A DNA stretch of 64,000 nucleotides. It comes from an uncultured Kordia sp. (GTDB taxonomy: Bacteria > Bacteroidota > Bacteroidia > Flavobacteriales > Flavobacteriaceae). The notes under the pieces are model-generated. The model ran no database searches and was not told where the DNA came from. It was given only the letters and a program-made list of their open reading frames with translations. The stretch's first letter is position 1. Every line of letters starts with the position of its first letter. Shown piece after piece: positions 1 to 9,802 of the stretch. The position numbers were made by a program, and so were the translations under genes. The stretch lies in the NCBI RefSeq assembly GCF_947489565.1, contig NZ_CANLEA010000004.1, positions 1 through 64,000 on the forward strand, written 5' to 3'.

Positions 1-3000
1 TGATCGTGCGTTAAAGTGCTCGAAGTAAGTAACGGCGCTAAATCTTCCAGAATTGGATAGCGAAGAATATCACCTACGCGAAGTCCATAACCTTGTTGTT
101 TTAAGCGTGAAACCACTTGAATCGACTTGATAGAATCACCTCCTAAATGATAAAAATCACTGTGTTTTCCTATTTGAGAAATGCCTAACACAGCAGTCCA
201 AATTTCAGATAGTATTTTTTCCTGATTCGTTTCTGGTGCAACATAACTTTGTTTTGTGGCAACTTCTTGGTCTATACTTGGTAGATTCGTTTTGTCAATC
301 TTTCCATTAGATGTTAGTGGAAAAGATTCCATCGTAATGAAATGACCTGGCAACATATAACTTGGTAACACGCTTGCTAAATACGTTCGCAAAGCTGCTA
401 CTTCATTTCCTTCAGATAAAACGACATAACATACCAAACTTGAATGTGATGTATCTAAGACAACTAGAGCTTTTTCGACACCTTCATAGGATAGAACTTG
501 GTGTTGAATCTCGCCTAATTCAATACGATATCCGTTGAGCTTGATTTGTGAATCTTTTCTTCCGATAAACTCAATACTGCCATCACTGCGCCAACGAGCT
601 AAATCGCCCGTGACATATAAGCGTTCTCCTTTTTCATAAGGATTGTCAATGAATTTTGAAGCTGTCAATTCTGGACGACCTAAATAACCGCGTGCCAAAC
701 CAGAACCTGAAATACACAATTCTCCAATAACGCCGATAGGTTGTACTGATAAATGATCGCTTAGGATATAACAACTTACATTCGGGATTGGGCGGCCAAT
801 CGTATCTGCCACAATATCGCCTTTTGAGTATTGTTGATACGTACTCCAAACCGTTCCTTCCGTTGGTCCATATTCGTTGAATACCCTGAGTTTGTCATGC
901 GTATCTTTCGCCAATAAGCTTTCAATAAAACTCGTTTCAGATTTTTCTCCTGCCACAATAATATCTCGTACAGCAACTGGAAATGATGGAAAAAGTTCTG
1001 TAATTAATCGCACATAAGAAGGAATTCCTAAAAAGCGATCTATCTTATTTTCTTCAATATATGTCGCTACATAGTTGATATTTTTTATCGCTTCCTTGTC
1101 TAGTATATGTAACGTTCCTCCAAAACAAATTGTTCCGTAAAGTCCTGCTACAGAGCTATCAAAACCAACCGATGATAAGAGCAAAAATGCTTTACACGGA
1201 CCGTATACTTCATTACGTGCTGTGGTCGAATGGTATAATCCGCCATGCGTTATCAATACTCCTTTTGGCTTTCCTGTGGATCCCGATGTATAGATAATAT
1301 ACGAGATGTCTTCGGAAGTAATTTCTATTTCTAGACTTGTAGCCGAATATTCTTTTTGCTGAAAATCAAGCAACAATTCTTCATCGATAGTTATTTTACA
1401 TTGACTATCGGAAATAATGTATTCTTTTCGAGATGTTGGATACGTTATATCAATAGGAACATAAGCTGCTCCTGCTTTTAGTATCGCTATCATGGAAATG
1501 ATAATCCATTCGCTTTGCGGAAGTAAAATAGCTATAAAATCACCTTTTTGAACTTGTTGTGTTTCTGATAGATAATGTGCTAATTGATTGGACAATGCAT
1601 CCAATTCTTCATAACTAATCTGTCTATCACCATACACCAAAGCGTTCGCGTTTGGATTTTTTGCTACTTGCTGCTGAAATAGCGTTCGTATATTTCCTGT
1701 ACCAAACGTTATTGATTTTCCTTTTGAATATTCATTTAGGATACAATCTTCTTCTTCTTTAGCGAGAAATGGTATGTTGCCTAATTTTTGAGTAGGATTT
1801 GCCAATCCAGCTTTGATAAAACGTTGGAAGTTAGCAACAAGAGTATCTACAAATTTTTGTTCATAGATATCTTTGTTATACTCTACCGTTAAGAGTATGG
1901 CATTTTCTATTTCTTGGAATGAAAATGTCATATCAAACTGACTTACATCTCTAACATTTTTCTCATACGGAAGCATCTCTAATTCCGTTGTTGTTGTTGC
2001 TGCTGAATCTGCTTGTTGTTCTTGATTTTGCAACACAACCATGATGTCAAATAGTGGCGAACGTGATGCATCTCTAGTAAATTGAACTTTTTCTAAAATG
2101 CTATCAAATGGATATTCTTGATTGGCATACGCACCAACAAGTTGGTCTTTTTCTAGTGCTAAAATTTCTTCAAAAGACATTTCTCCTTGCAATTGTGTAC
2201 GTATTGCTAAGGTATTTATGAACAGTCCGATTTGATTTTGCACTTCGGGATGTTCTCTTCCTGCAATCGGAATTCCCAGCGTAATGTCTGTATTTCCTGT
2301 ATATCTGTGAAATAGTCCTTTTAAGCCAGACATTAACACCATAAATAAGGTATATCCTGATGTTTTTGTGAAGCTTTGCAAGCTTTTATGGAGTTCTTCC
2401 GAAAATATATATTCATGCGTAGCACCTTCAAAGGTTTTTACCAACGGTCTTACTTTAGAAGATGGCAATTGCAATACCGAAGGTTCTTCTGCAAATTGAC
2501 GCAACCAATAGGATTCCTGATCTGCTAGTTGTTTTTGTTTTTTCTCACTTAAGGTCCAAGCAACATAGTCTTTGTATTGAATTTTTAATTCTGGAAGCGT
2601 TGCAGATTCATGAGTATTTAGTTGATTGTACAACTGCATAATTTCATTGGTCATTACTTGCATGGACCAGCCATCACCAATAATGTGGTGAATTTTAAAT
2701 AGCAAGATGTATTGCTTTTCTGCGGTTTGAATCAGTTTTGCATTCAGTAAAGGTGCTTGCGCTAGATTGAATGATGTTTGAAAGAAACTTGCAACTGCTT
2801 TATCTTCTTCCGCTTCCGTATTTGTTTTTACTTTTTCGAATTGAAAGTCTATCTTTTCAAAAGGTACAATGTATTGATATACATTTCCATCAAGGTCACT
2901 TTTAAAGTAAGAACGTAAACTTTCATATCGTTTCAACAATGTATTGAAAGCAGTTTCTAAATGTTCTGTATTCAACGTTCCTTCTAAGCGTAAAGCATTA

Positions 3001-3296
3001 GAGATTGTATATGCATCATTAGCGCCTTCAAATTGACTCACCACCCAAAATCTATGTTGAGAAGAGGTAACGGGATACTTGTCTTTTTCGGGAGTTTTTT
3101 CAATACTATCAAAACCAGTATTTGTAATACTTTTTAGATAGTTGATGATTTCTCCTTTATACTTTTTGAGTGTATTGATAGTGTCCGCATCTAAATCTAC
3201 ATGATCTGGTAATGAAAGCTCCAAATCATTCTCTTTTAGCTGCAATCCGATTTCTTGTTCGCGAAGCTGCTTTATTAAAAGATGTATCTGCGTCAT
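1..3296 (-). CDS. NRPS, C-A-T module, 3' end beyond window
   Basis: Non-ribosomal peptide synthetase open from ATG at 3296 to the left edge; spot translations at several points stay in one frame. Order: a TubC_N-like docking domain (about residues 1-55, acidic, lacking the KAPKG motif of its siblings), a condensation domain with HHIIGDGWS, an adenylation domain (YTSGSTGKPKG, NEYGPTEGTVW, GKIDK), and a carrier protein with LGGDSI. Hand-read specificity code DSALIAEVWK, which I cannot assign. GGDS rather than GGHS/GGNS is typical of carriers that precede an epimerization domain, so an E domain may follow outside the window. The start is only 2 bp after the stop of the preceding NRPS, so the two are almost surely co-translated. 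The missing part should hold the chain-releasing domain or lead to it. Confidence 0.93.
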   Translation of the reverse strand, partial: MTQIHLLIKQLREQEIGLQLKENDLELSLPDHVDLDADTINTLKKYKGEIINYLKSITNTGFDSIEKTPEKDKYPVTSSQHRFWVVSQFEGANDAYTISNALRLEGTLNTEHLETAFNTLLKRYESLRSYFKSDLDGNVYQYIVPFEKIDFQFEKVKTNTEAEEDKAVASFFQTSFNLAQAPLLNAKLIQTAEKQYILLFKIHHIIGDGWSMQVMTNEIMQLYNQLNTHESATLPELKIQYKDYVAWTLSEKKQKQLADQESYWLRQFAEEPSVLQLPSSKVRPLVKTFEGATHEYIFSEELHKSLQSFTKTSGYTLFMVLMSGLKGLFHRYTGNTDITLGIPIAGREHPEVQNQIGLFINTLAIRTQLQGEMSFEEILALEKDQLVGAYANQEYPFDSILEKVQFTRDASRSPLFDIMVVLQNQEQQADSAATTTTELEMLPYEKNVRDVSQFDMTFSFQEIENAILLTVEYNKDIYEQKFVDTLVANFQRFIKAGLANPTQKLGNIPFLAKEEEDCILNEYSKGKSITFGTGNIRTLFQQQVAKNPNANALVYGDRQISYEELDALSNQLAHYLSETQQVQKGDFIAILLPQSEWIIISMIAILKAGAAYVPIDITYPTSRKEYIISDSQCKITIDEELLLDFQQKEYSATSLEIEITSEDISYIIYTSGSTGKPKGVLITHGGLYHSTTARNEVYGPCKAFLLLSSVGFDSSVAGLYGTICFGGTLHILDKEAIKNINYVATYIEENKIDRFLGIPSYVRLITELFPSFPVAVRDIIVAGEKSETSFIESLLAKDTHDKLRVFNEYGPTEGTVWSTYQQYSKGDIVADTIGRPIPNVSCYILSDHLSVQPIGVIGELCISGSGLARGYLGRPELTASKFIDNPYEKGERLYVTGDLARWRSDGSIEFIGRKDSQIKLNGYRIELGEIQHQVLSYEGVEKALVVLDTSHSSLVCYVVLSEGNEVAALRTYLASVLPSYMLPGHFITMESFPLTSNGKIDKTNLPSIDQEVATKQSYVAPETNQEKILSEIWTAVLGISQIGKHSDFYHLGGDSIKSIQVVSRLKQQGYGLRVGDILRYPILEDLAPLLTSSTLTHD

Positions 3297-3298
3297 GA

Positions 3299-6200
3299 TT
3301 ATATCGTAATTTTTTTAGTGTTCTTGTTGTGATCGTAATTTTTCTGCCAGATCACATTATCTATTTCTAGCGCAATGACTGCAATTGTAGGTTTTTCGAA
3401 TACCTTTCCTAAATCTACTTGGACATCAAATTCTTGGTGAATTAATCCGAGTAATTGCATCGCTTGCAAGCTATTTCCGCCTAGTTCAAAAAAGCTGTCT
3501 TCAATTCCAACAGTATTTACTCCAAGGAGTTCTTGCCACATTTGCACTAGTTGCTTCTCTGTTTCAGTGGTAGGTTCTTTGTAGTTTGTAGATTGTACAT
3601 CTTCCGCTGTTATATTTGGCAATTGCTTTCTATCTAACTTACCGTTTGTATTGAGTGGTAATTCGTCCAACGTCACAAATCGTGATGGAATCATATATTC
3701 TGGTAACTTTCCAGCTATATACGATCTAATTTCAGTAGTATTTATATCATGTTCACTGACAAGATACGCCACCATAACAGCTTCCTCATTGACCGTTTTG
3801 ATAGCTACAGCTACTTCCTCAATTGTGGTATGATTGCGTAATACTTGCTCAATTTCGCCTAATTCAATTCGATGACCTCTCAGTTTCACCTGATTGTCAA
3901 TACGTCCGATAAACTCTAGGTTTCCGTCTGGCAATCTTCGTCCTAAATCGCCTGTTTTGTATAGAATGGTATCAGGTTTGAATGGATGCTTGATAAAACT
4001 TTTTTTCGTGCGTTCTTCTTGATTCAGATATCCTTTTGTGGTTCCTGCGCCTGAGATACATATTTCACCTGCAACACCAATTGTTTGTAATTGATTGAAC
4101 TCATTTACAATATATACTTCGTAATTGTACAACGGTTTTCCAATATGAACATGCTCGCTTTCGTGTAGTTTACTATACGTACTCCAAACCGTAGTTTCGG
4201 TAGGTCCATACACATTGACCATAGGAATTCCGATGGTTTCTTTTTGTTTGAATATATGTTCAGGGAATGCTTCTCCTCCTATAATTAGCAATTGTAATGC
4301 ACTGAATTCTTGCTGTAATAATGGTTTTTCTAATAATTTTAAACGTGAAGGTGTTAGTTGCAAAACCTCAACTTCATACTTTTTTAAATTTTCGATGAAT
4401 TTTGTAGGATGCGAAACCGTTTCATAGTCAAATACAACTGCTTTTTTACCATAACAAATCGTAGCAAAAATTTCTAAGACCGATACATCAAACACAATGT
4501 TAGAGGAAATAGCTACAGCCGTAGCGTTTTCATAGCCCAATTGTTTGTCCATATCATGAATGGAAGCAATTACATTTTGGTGCGTAACCATGACACCTTT
4601 TGGTTTCCCTGTAGATCCTGAGGTAAAAATTATATAGATTAAATCGTTCGGTTTTACTGCCAGAGAAATCGCTTCATCTGTATATTCTTCTTTTGAGAAT
4701 TCGTTTAATAACGATTCATTAACGGTTAACTTACAATTACAATCGCTTGTGATAAATGCAACACGTTCTGCTGGATAGTTGATATCTAAAGGTACATACG
4801 TAGCGCCTAGTTTTAAGATGCCTAACAACGAAATAATCGTCTCGTCATTTCTGTCTAATTGTACACCAATACAGTCTTTATAGGCTACATCTTTGGAACG
4901 TAAAAAATGTGCAAATTGATTCGCTTTTTTGTTGAGTTCCTCATAAGTAAGCTCCGTATTTTTGTATACCAACGCTATTTCCGAAGGCGATTTTTGCACT
5001 TGCTTTTCAAACAAAGAAATTACCGTTTCCGTTTCTGGATACGCACTTTCTGTATTGTTGAATTCATTTAGAATTTTATGTGCAATTTTTGGATCATGTA
5101 GTGTAGAGAATCTTGCTTTTTCTTCCGCATCTACTGCTACTAAATCTTTGACTGCTTGTACATATATATCGACAAGATCTGCGTTTGTCAATCCAGATGT
5201 TATCGTTCTAAATCGATTCCACTCTAAGAACAATCCGTTTTCTATTGGACTTACAATCAGATCTAAATAGGTATTATTCTGTTCAAATCTTTCTATCCCT
5301 AATCCTTGTTGCTGTTGTTCTTGACTTGAAAATTGTGCTTTTTCATACACATGAAAATCTACATAGTTAAATATCGTATCAAAAAATGGATTTCCTTCAG
5401 ATTCTTCTGCATAGCGATTTGATAGTTCGGAAAGACTTATTTTATCGTATTGCTTGATTTCTTTCAAGTAGTTATCAATCTCTTTTACAAATGCTACTAG
5501 CGAATTGTTTTTTGACTGCAATCGCACAGGAACTGAATTCAGGAAGCATCCTATTATTTTATCACCATCTTTGGTAAGTGGTCTGGCACTTGTGACTATT
5601 CCTGCTAAAATATCTGTATGATATGTTAGTTTTTGTAATGTATATCCATACAATGCAAAACTTATGCTACGTAAGGTAATATTGTGTTTTTCTGAAAACT
5701 GTACCAATTGCGCATACAAATCTCCTTCCACAAAAAATGACGTGTTTTCAACCTCATTTTCTTGTGTAAAACATTCCAAACGTTTGTAATCTGCCAATTG
5801 TTCTTTCCAGAATTCATGTACGGAATTGTTTAATTTTAATGTTTCTTGTTCTAAAACATATTCTTTGTACGTGTCTGAAAGTAATTCTGGTGCATATGCT
5901 GTATTTTCAAGCAGTTCAAAGTAAGTGTTATTTAGCTCTGTAATTAAAGATGCTCTACTCCAACCATCTAAAATGGCATGATGAAATTGAAATACTAGGA
6001 AGTGTTCGTCTTTGTCAATTTTGAAGATATCCATTTTCCAAATTCCAGGAATGGTGATATCAAAGAAAGAGTTTTCGCGATCTGTTTCCATAAAGGATTC
6101 AATATGCGCTTCTTGTTCGTTTCTGGATATTTCACTGATATCCGTAAACTGAAGTGTTGGAGTGATTTCTTTATGAATTAATCGCATTGGCTTAGCAAAG

Positions 6201-9200
6201 GATTGAATGTCATATGAAGTTCGCAACACATCGTGCTTTTGAATCATTAAATCCAACGCATTTTTGAAAATAGCTTGATCAAAGTTTGAAATAAATATTG
6301 GGTATACAAATTGATCGTGGTATACGCCTTCTCCTTTGTGCATTTCGTATGCATAGCTCATTCCTATTTCAATATCACTCATCGGATACATATCCTCTAA
6401 GTGTGCTGCTGTTGGATGTTCTTGTACTAACTTTTCAAAGTTTTCAAGGACTGCTTGAGAGATTCTCGGAGTTTTTGTTGCTGCCGTAGAAATGTTCGCC
6501 AATAGCTTTTGGATGGTTGCATGTACGAACAAATCCGCTACTCCAAAATTCGATTTTAGTTGTGCGTTGATTTTACTTAATACTCTTATGGCTAAGATAG
6601 AATCGCCTCCAAGACTAAAAAAGTCATCCTGAACACCAACATTTTCATATTGTAATTCTTCCTGCCATATTGCGGCAACTATTTTTTCAGCTTCCGTTTC
6701 TGGAGCCAAATAGGTCGTGGTTTTGATGCTTTGTGTATCTGACGCATCTAATAAAGCGGTTTTGTCAATTTTTCCATTTCTAGTTAATGGCAGTGTTTCT
6801 AATTGAAAGAAACGACTTGGCACCATATATTCAGGAAGCTTTTGAAGTAAATACGAACGTAAGTCTTCTAGATTTTCTTTGATGTCAGATACTACAAAAC
6901 CAAAGATTACTTTTTGATCGTTTTTCTTTACAACTATTAGTTTTACTGCTGAAACAGAAGGTTTTTCGAGCAATTGCTTTTCAATTTCTCCAAGTTCTAC
7001 ACGGTAACCTCTTATTTTAACTTGATCGTCTTCTCTTCCAAGATATGTGATTGTACCCTCGGTTGTCCATTTTGCAATATCTCCCGTTTTGTATACACGT
7101 TCATCTGCATTGAAAGGATTCTTAATGAATTTTTCTTTTTGCTGTTCTGAGTCATTTTTATATCCTAAAGCCAATCCAGAACCAGCGATATACAATTCTC
7201 CAGCAACATTGACAGGCTGTAGTTGTTTGTGATCGTTGAGTATGTATACTTTTGTATTGTCAATAGGTTTTCCAATTGAAATATGATTCGTATTGAGCGC
7301 TACTTTGTCCACAATACATCCAACAGTAGCTTCTGTAGGACCATATTCATTGTAGACAGTCAACTGCGAATTAATTTTTTGTAAAATTTGAATATGATAG
7401 GTTTCTAAAGCATCTCCACCAACAATAACATGTTGTAATGAATCAGATTGCACATTCATATCTTGCAATAATAATATGTGTGCTGGTGTTAATTTGATGT
7501 ATGAAATATCACTTTCAAAATAACGTTTCAGCGTTGTTGCAACTGGATTTTTCGTATCAAAAAATGTCACGGTTCCGCCAGTAAGTATTGGTAAAAACAA
7601 ACTCGTAATGGTAAGATCAAAAGCTAAAGTTGTAAATACTCCAAAGTTTTTGGCTTCATCATCTCCATAATATCTTTTTGCCCATTGCAAATAGTTGATA
7701 AATGCTGTTTGACCAATTTCTACTCCTTTCGGCGTTCCTGTAGAACCTGATGTGTAAATTAAATAAGCAGTATCTGCACTTGCTGTTGTGAGCTTTGTTT
7801 TGTTTTCAAAAGCATCTATTTCTACATCTATCGCCAAAATGGTTTCAGAGAAGAAATCACAATCAAACATATAGTTCATTTCTGAAATTAGCAATACAGG
7901 CGCTGCACTATTGATAATGAATTCTTTTCGTGATTCTGGCAATTCCGGATCTATACATATGAACGTAGCGCCAGCTTTTAAAATTCCTAGCAATGCTACA
8001 GAAACCCAATGATTGTGATCTAAATGAATCGCAATGACATCGTTTTGTTGAATGTTACATTCTGCTATTAAATGATTTGCCAATGCATTGGAAAGTTCAT
8101 CTAATTCTGTGTAGCTAAGTGTTGCATCTTCAAATTTTACCGCAGTGTTTGTCGGGGTTTGATTGACTTGTGTTTGAAAGGCACTCATCACATCCGTTGG
8201 AATCTCTACAGTCGTTTTTTCTCCAGCAAATTCTTCTAAAAGCAACTGTTTTTCTTTCGTAGTCACAATATCGATCGTTCCAATTTTGGTCTGTATATGT
8301 GTTGAAAGATGCTTTACAAAGTGTTCAAAATGATCTAAGAATTGTTGGATGCTATTTTCTTCATAGATATCTGTATTGTAACTCGTATGAATGATGATGT
8401 TTTTCGGCGTTTCTACAAAATGAAATTCCAAATCGTATTTTATATACTGCTGTCCTGAGATTCCTTGTTCGTTCAATACATCCGTTTGGTATAATTCTGT
8501 ACTGTGAAAATCAATTAAAATATCAAAGATTGGACTTCGACTGATATCTCTGTTATACTCAATATCATTTACAATATCATCAAATGGATACGATTGATGT
8601 TTGTAAGCCGTAAAAGCATTGTTTTTTACGGTAGCAGCAAATTCTTGAAACGTAGCTTCTGGAGCAACTTGTGTGCGTAAAGCCAGGGCATTTAAATAAA
8701 AACCTATTTGATTTTCCAGTGATTTGTGTATTCTTCCAGATGTTGGAATTCCTACTAAGATATCTTCCTGTTTCGTATATCGGTAAAACAATAGTTTCCA
8801 AACAGATAGCAATCCCACAAATAAAGTACTTCCATTCCCTTCAACAAACCGTTTTAATTGCGTTGTGCTTTCTTCCGAGAGCATTTTGCCAATGGATCTT
8901 CCATGATAGGTTTTTAATTTTGGACGTGTTTTCCCATTGATAAAGTTCAATACAGGCAAAGTTCCTGATAGAATTTCTTTCCAATAAGCCTGATCTGCTT
9001 TATAGGTTTCCGTTAATTTCTGCTGTTGCTGCCAAGCTGCAAAATCTTTGTATTGAATTCCAAGTGCTGAAACATTGGGCGTTCTATTTTCTTGCAATGC
9101 AGCATAATATTCCATGATTTCGCTCACTAATATTTCTTTCGAAATGTCATCACTAATGATATGATGCATGTTGACATATAACGCATACGCATCGTCTTGC

Positions 9201-9769
9201 AAGCGGAATAATTTTATTCGTAATAATGGCCCTTCTGATAAATTAAAAGGCGTAATTATATCTTTATTGATGAATGTATCAATGATCGTTGAAGCATCTT
9301 CTTTTTCGCGCATATCTTCACATACGATCGAAAATTGCAAAGCTTCTCTATCTAAAATCCATTGTCGTGCTTCTCCTGCTTCATTTTCTTTGATAATGGT
9401 TCGCAAAATTTCATGTCTATCTACCACTTGATAGATTGCTTGTATCAACACATCAACTTCATATTGTTGCTCTAAAGCAATATATGCAGGCATGTTATAT
9501 GCTATGGATGCTTCTTCAAAATGACTCACTACCCAAAGTCTGTATTGAGATGATGATAGTGCGTATCCGTCGGAGGATACTGGTATTATTGAGATTTCTT
9601 GATTTCCCTGATTATTTTTTAAATATGCAATTAGTTCACTTTTATGTGCTTTAAGACGTGCTACAAGCTCCGGAGGTAAACTAGGCGTATTGAAACGTAC
9701 TTTTAGATTTTCATTTTCTAATGATACATCAATTTCATTTTCTTTTAATTCTTGTAAGAACTCTTTCAT
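3299..9769 (-). CDS. NRPS, two modules (C-A-T-C-A-T)
   Basis: 2156 aa. Approximate layout: TubC_N-type docking domain 1-52; C1 67-500; A1 510-1005; T1 1025-1095 (LGGDSI); C2 1120-1560 (HHAILDGWS); A2 1570-2045; T2 with Ser about 2100 (LGGNSL). C1 carries HHIISDD instead of the usual HHxxxDG. The A1 code reads DLTKIGEVGK by hand alignment, nearly the published Asn code (DLTKLGEVGK). The A2 code DVLQIGVVWK is uncertain, perhaps a small residue. C2 begins with a YPMSDIEIGM-like segment and follows a GGDS carrier, so the stereochemistry at Asn may differ from the other modules. The C-terminal tail is basic (KNTKKITI), unlike the acidic tails of the upstream synthetases, and may dock to the acidic N-terminus of the next NRPS. 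Gap of 33 bp from the upstream gene. Confidence 0.95.
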   Translation of the reverse strand: MKEFLQELKENEIDVSLENENLKVRFNTPSLPPELVARLKAHKSELIAYLKNNQGNQEISIIPVSSDGYALSSSQYRLWVVSHFEEASIAYNMPAYIALEQQYEVDVLIQAIYQVVDRHEILRTIIKENEAGEARQWILDREALQFSIVCEDMREKEDASTIIDTFINKDIITPFNLSEGPLLRIKLFRLQDDAYALYVNMHHIISDDISKEILVSEIMEYYAALQENRTPNVSALGIQYKDFAAWQQQQKLTETYKADQAYWKEILSGTLPVLNFINGKTRPKLKTYHGRSIGKMLSEESTTQLKRFVEGNGSTLFVGLLSVWKLLFYRYTKQEDILVGIPTSGRIHKSLENQIGFYLNALALRTQVAPEATFQEFAATVKNNAFTAYKHQSYPFDDIVNDIEYNRDISRSPIFDILIDFHSTELYQTDVLNEQGISGQQYIKYDLEFHFVETPKNIIIHTSYNTDIYEENSIQQFLDHFEHFVKHLSTHIQTKIGTIDIVTTKEKQLLLEEFAGEKTTVEIPTDVMSAFQTQVNQTPTNTAVKFEDATLSYTELDELSNALANHLIAECNIQQNDVIAIHLDHNHWVSVALLGILKAGATFICIDPELPESRKEFIINSAAPVLLISEMNYMFDCDFFSETILAIDVEIDAFENKTKLTTASADTAYLIYTSGSTGTPKGVEIGQTAFINYLQWAKRYYGDDEAKNFGVFTTLAFDLTITSLFLPILTGGTVTFFDTKNPVATTLKRYFESDISYIKLTPAHILLLQDMNVQSDSLQHVIVGGDALETYHIQILQKINSQLTVYNEYGPTEATVGCIVDKVALNTNHISIGKPIDNTKVYILNDHKQLQPVNVAGELYIAGSGLALGYKNDSEQQKEKFIKNPFNADERVYKTGDIAKWTTEGTITYLGREDDQVKIRGYRVELGEIEKQLLEKPSVSAVKLIVVKKNDQKVIFGFVVSDIKENLEDLRSYLLQKLPEYMVPSRFFQLETLPLTRNGKIDKTALLDASDTQSIKTTTYLAPETEAEKIVAAIWQEELQYENVGVQDDFFSLGGDSILAIRVLSKINAQLKSNFGVADLFVHATIQKLLANISTAATKTPRISQAVLENFEKLVQEHPTAAHLEDMYPMSDIEIGMSYAYEMHKGEGVYHDQFVYPIFISNFDQAIFKNALDLMIQKHDVLRTSYDIQSFAKPMRLIHKEITPTLQFTDISEISRNEQEAHIESFMETDRENSFFDITIPGIWKMDIFKIDKDEHFLVFQFHHAILDGWSRASLITELNNTYFELLENTAYAPELLSDTYKEYVLEQETLKLNNSVHEFWKEQLADYKRLECFTQENEVENTSFFVEGDLYAQLVQFSEKHNITLRSISFALYGYTLQKLTYHTDILAGIVTSARPLTKDGDKIIGCFLNSVPVRLQSKNNSLVAFVKEIDNYLKEIKQYDKISLSELSNRYAEESEGNPFFDTIFNYVDFHVYEKAQFSSQEQQQQGLGIERFEQNNTYLDLIVSPIENGLFLEWNRFRTITSGLTNADLVDIYVQAVKDLVAVDAEEKARFSTLHDPKIAHKILNEFNNTESAYPETETVISLFEKQVQKSPSEIALVYKNTELTYEELNKKANQFAHFLRSKDVAYKDCIGVQLDRNDETIISLLGILKLGATYVPLDINYPAERVAFITSDCNCKLTVNESLLNEFSKEEYTDEAISLAVKPNDLIYIIFTSGSTGKPKGVMVTHQNVIASIHDMDKQLGYENATAVAISSNIVFDVSVLEIFATICYGKKAVVFDYETVSHPTKFIENLKKYEVEVLQLTPSRLKLLEKPLLQQEFSALQLLIIGGEAFPEHIFKQKETIGIPMVNVYGPTETTVWSTYSKLHESEHVHIGKPLYNYEVYIVNEFNQLQTIGVAGEICISGAGTTKGYLNQEERTKKSFIKHPFKPDTILYKTGDLGRRLPDGNLEFIGRIDNQVKLRGHRIELGEIEQVLRNHTTIEEVAVAIKTVNEEAVMVAYLVSEHDINTTEIRSYIAGKLPEYMIPSRFVTLDELPLNTNGKLDRKQLPNITAEDVQSTNYKEPTTETEKQLVQMWQELLGVNTVGIEDSFFELGGNSLQAMQLLGLIHQEFDVQVDLGKVFEKPTIAVIALEIDNVIWQKNYDHNKNTKKITI

Positions 9770-9802
9770 GTTTTCAATTGTTATCGTAAATAATTGGGGG
9801 AA

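Noticed and set aside
646-976. Two short minus-strand ORFs near the left edge
   Set aside because: They lie in other frames within the adenylation domain of the partial NRPS, whose own frame is continuous and fully motif-supported.
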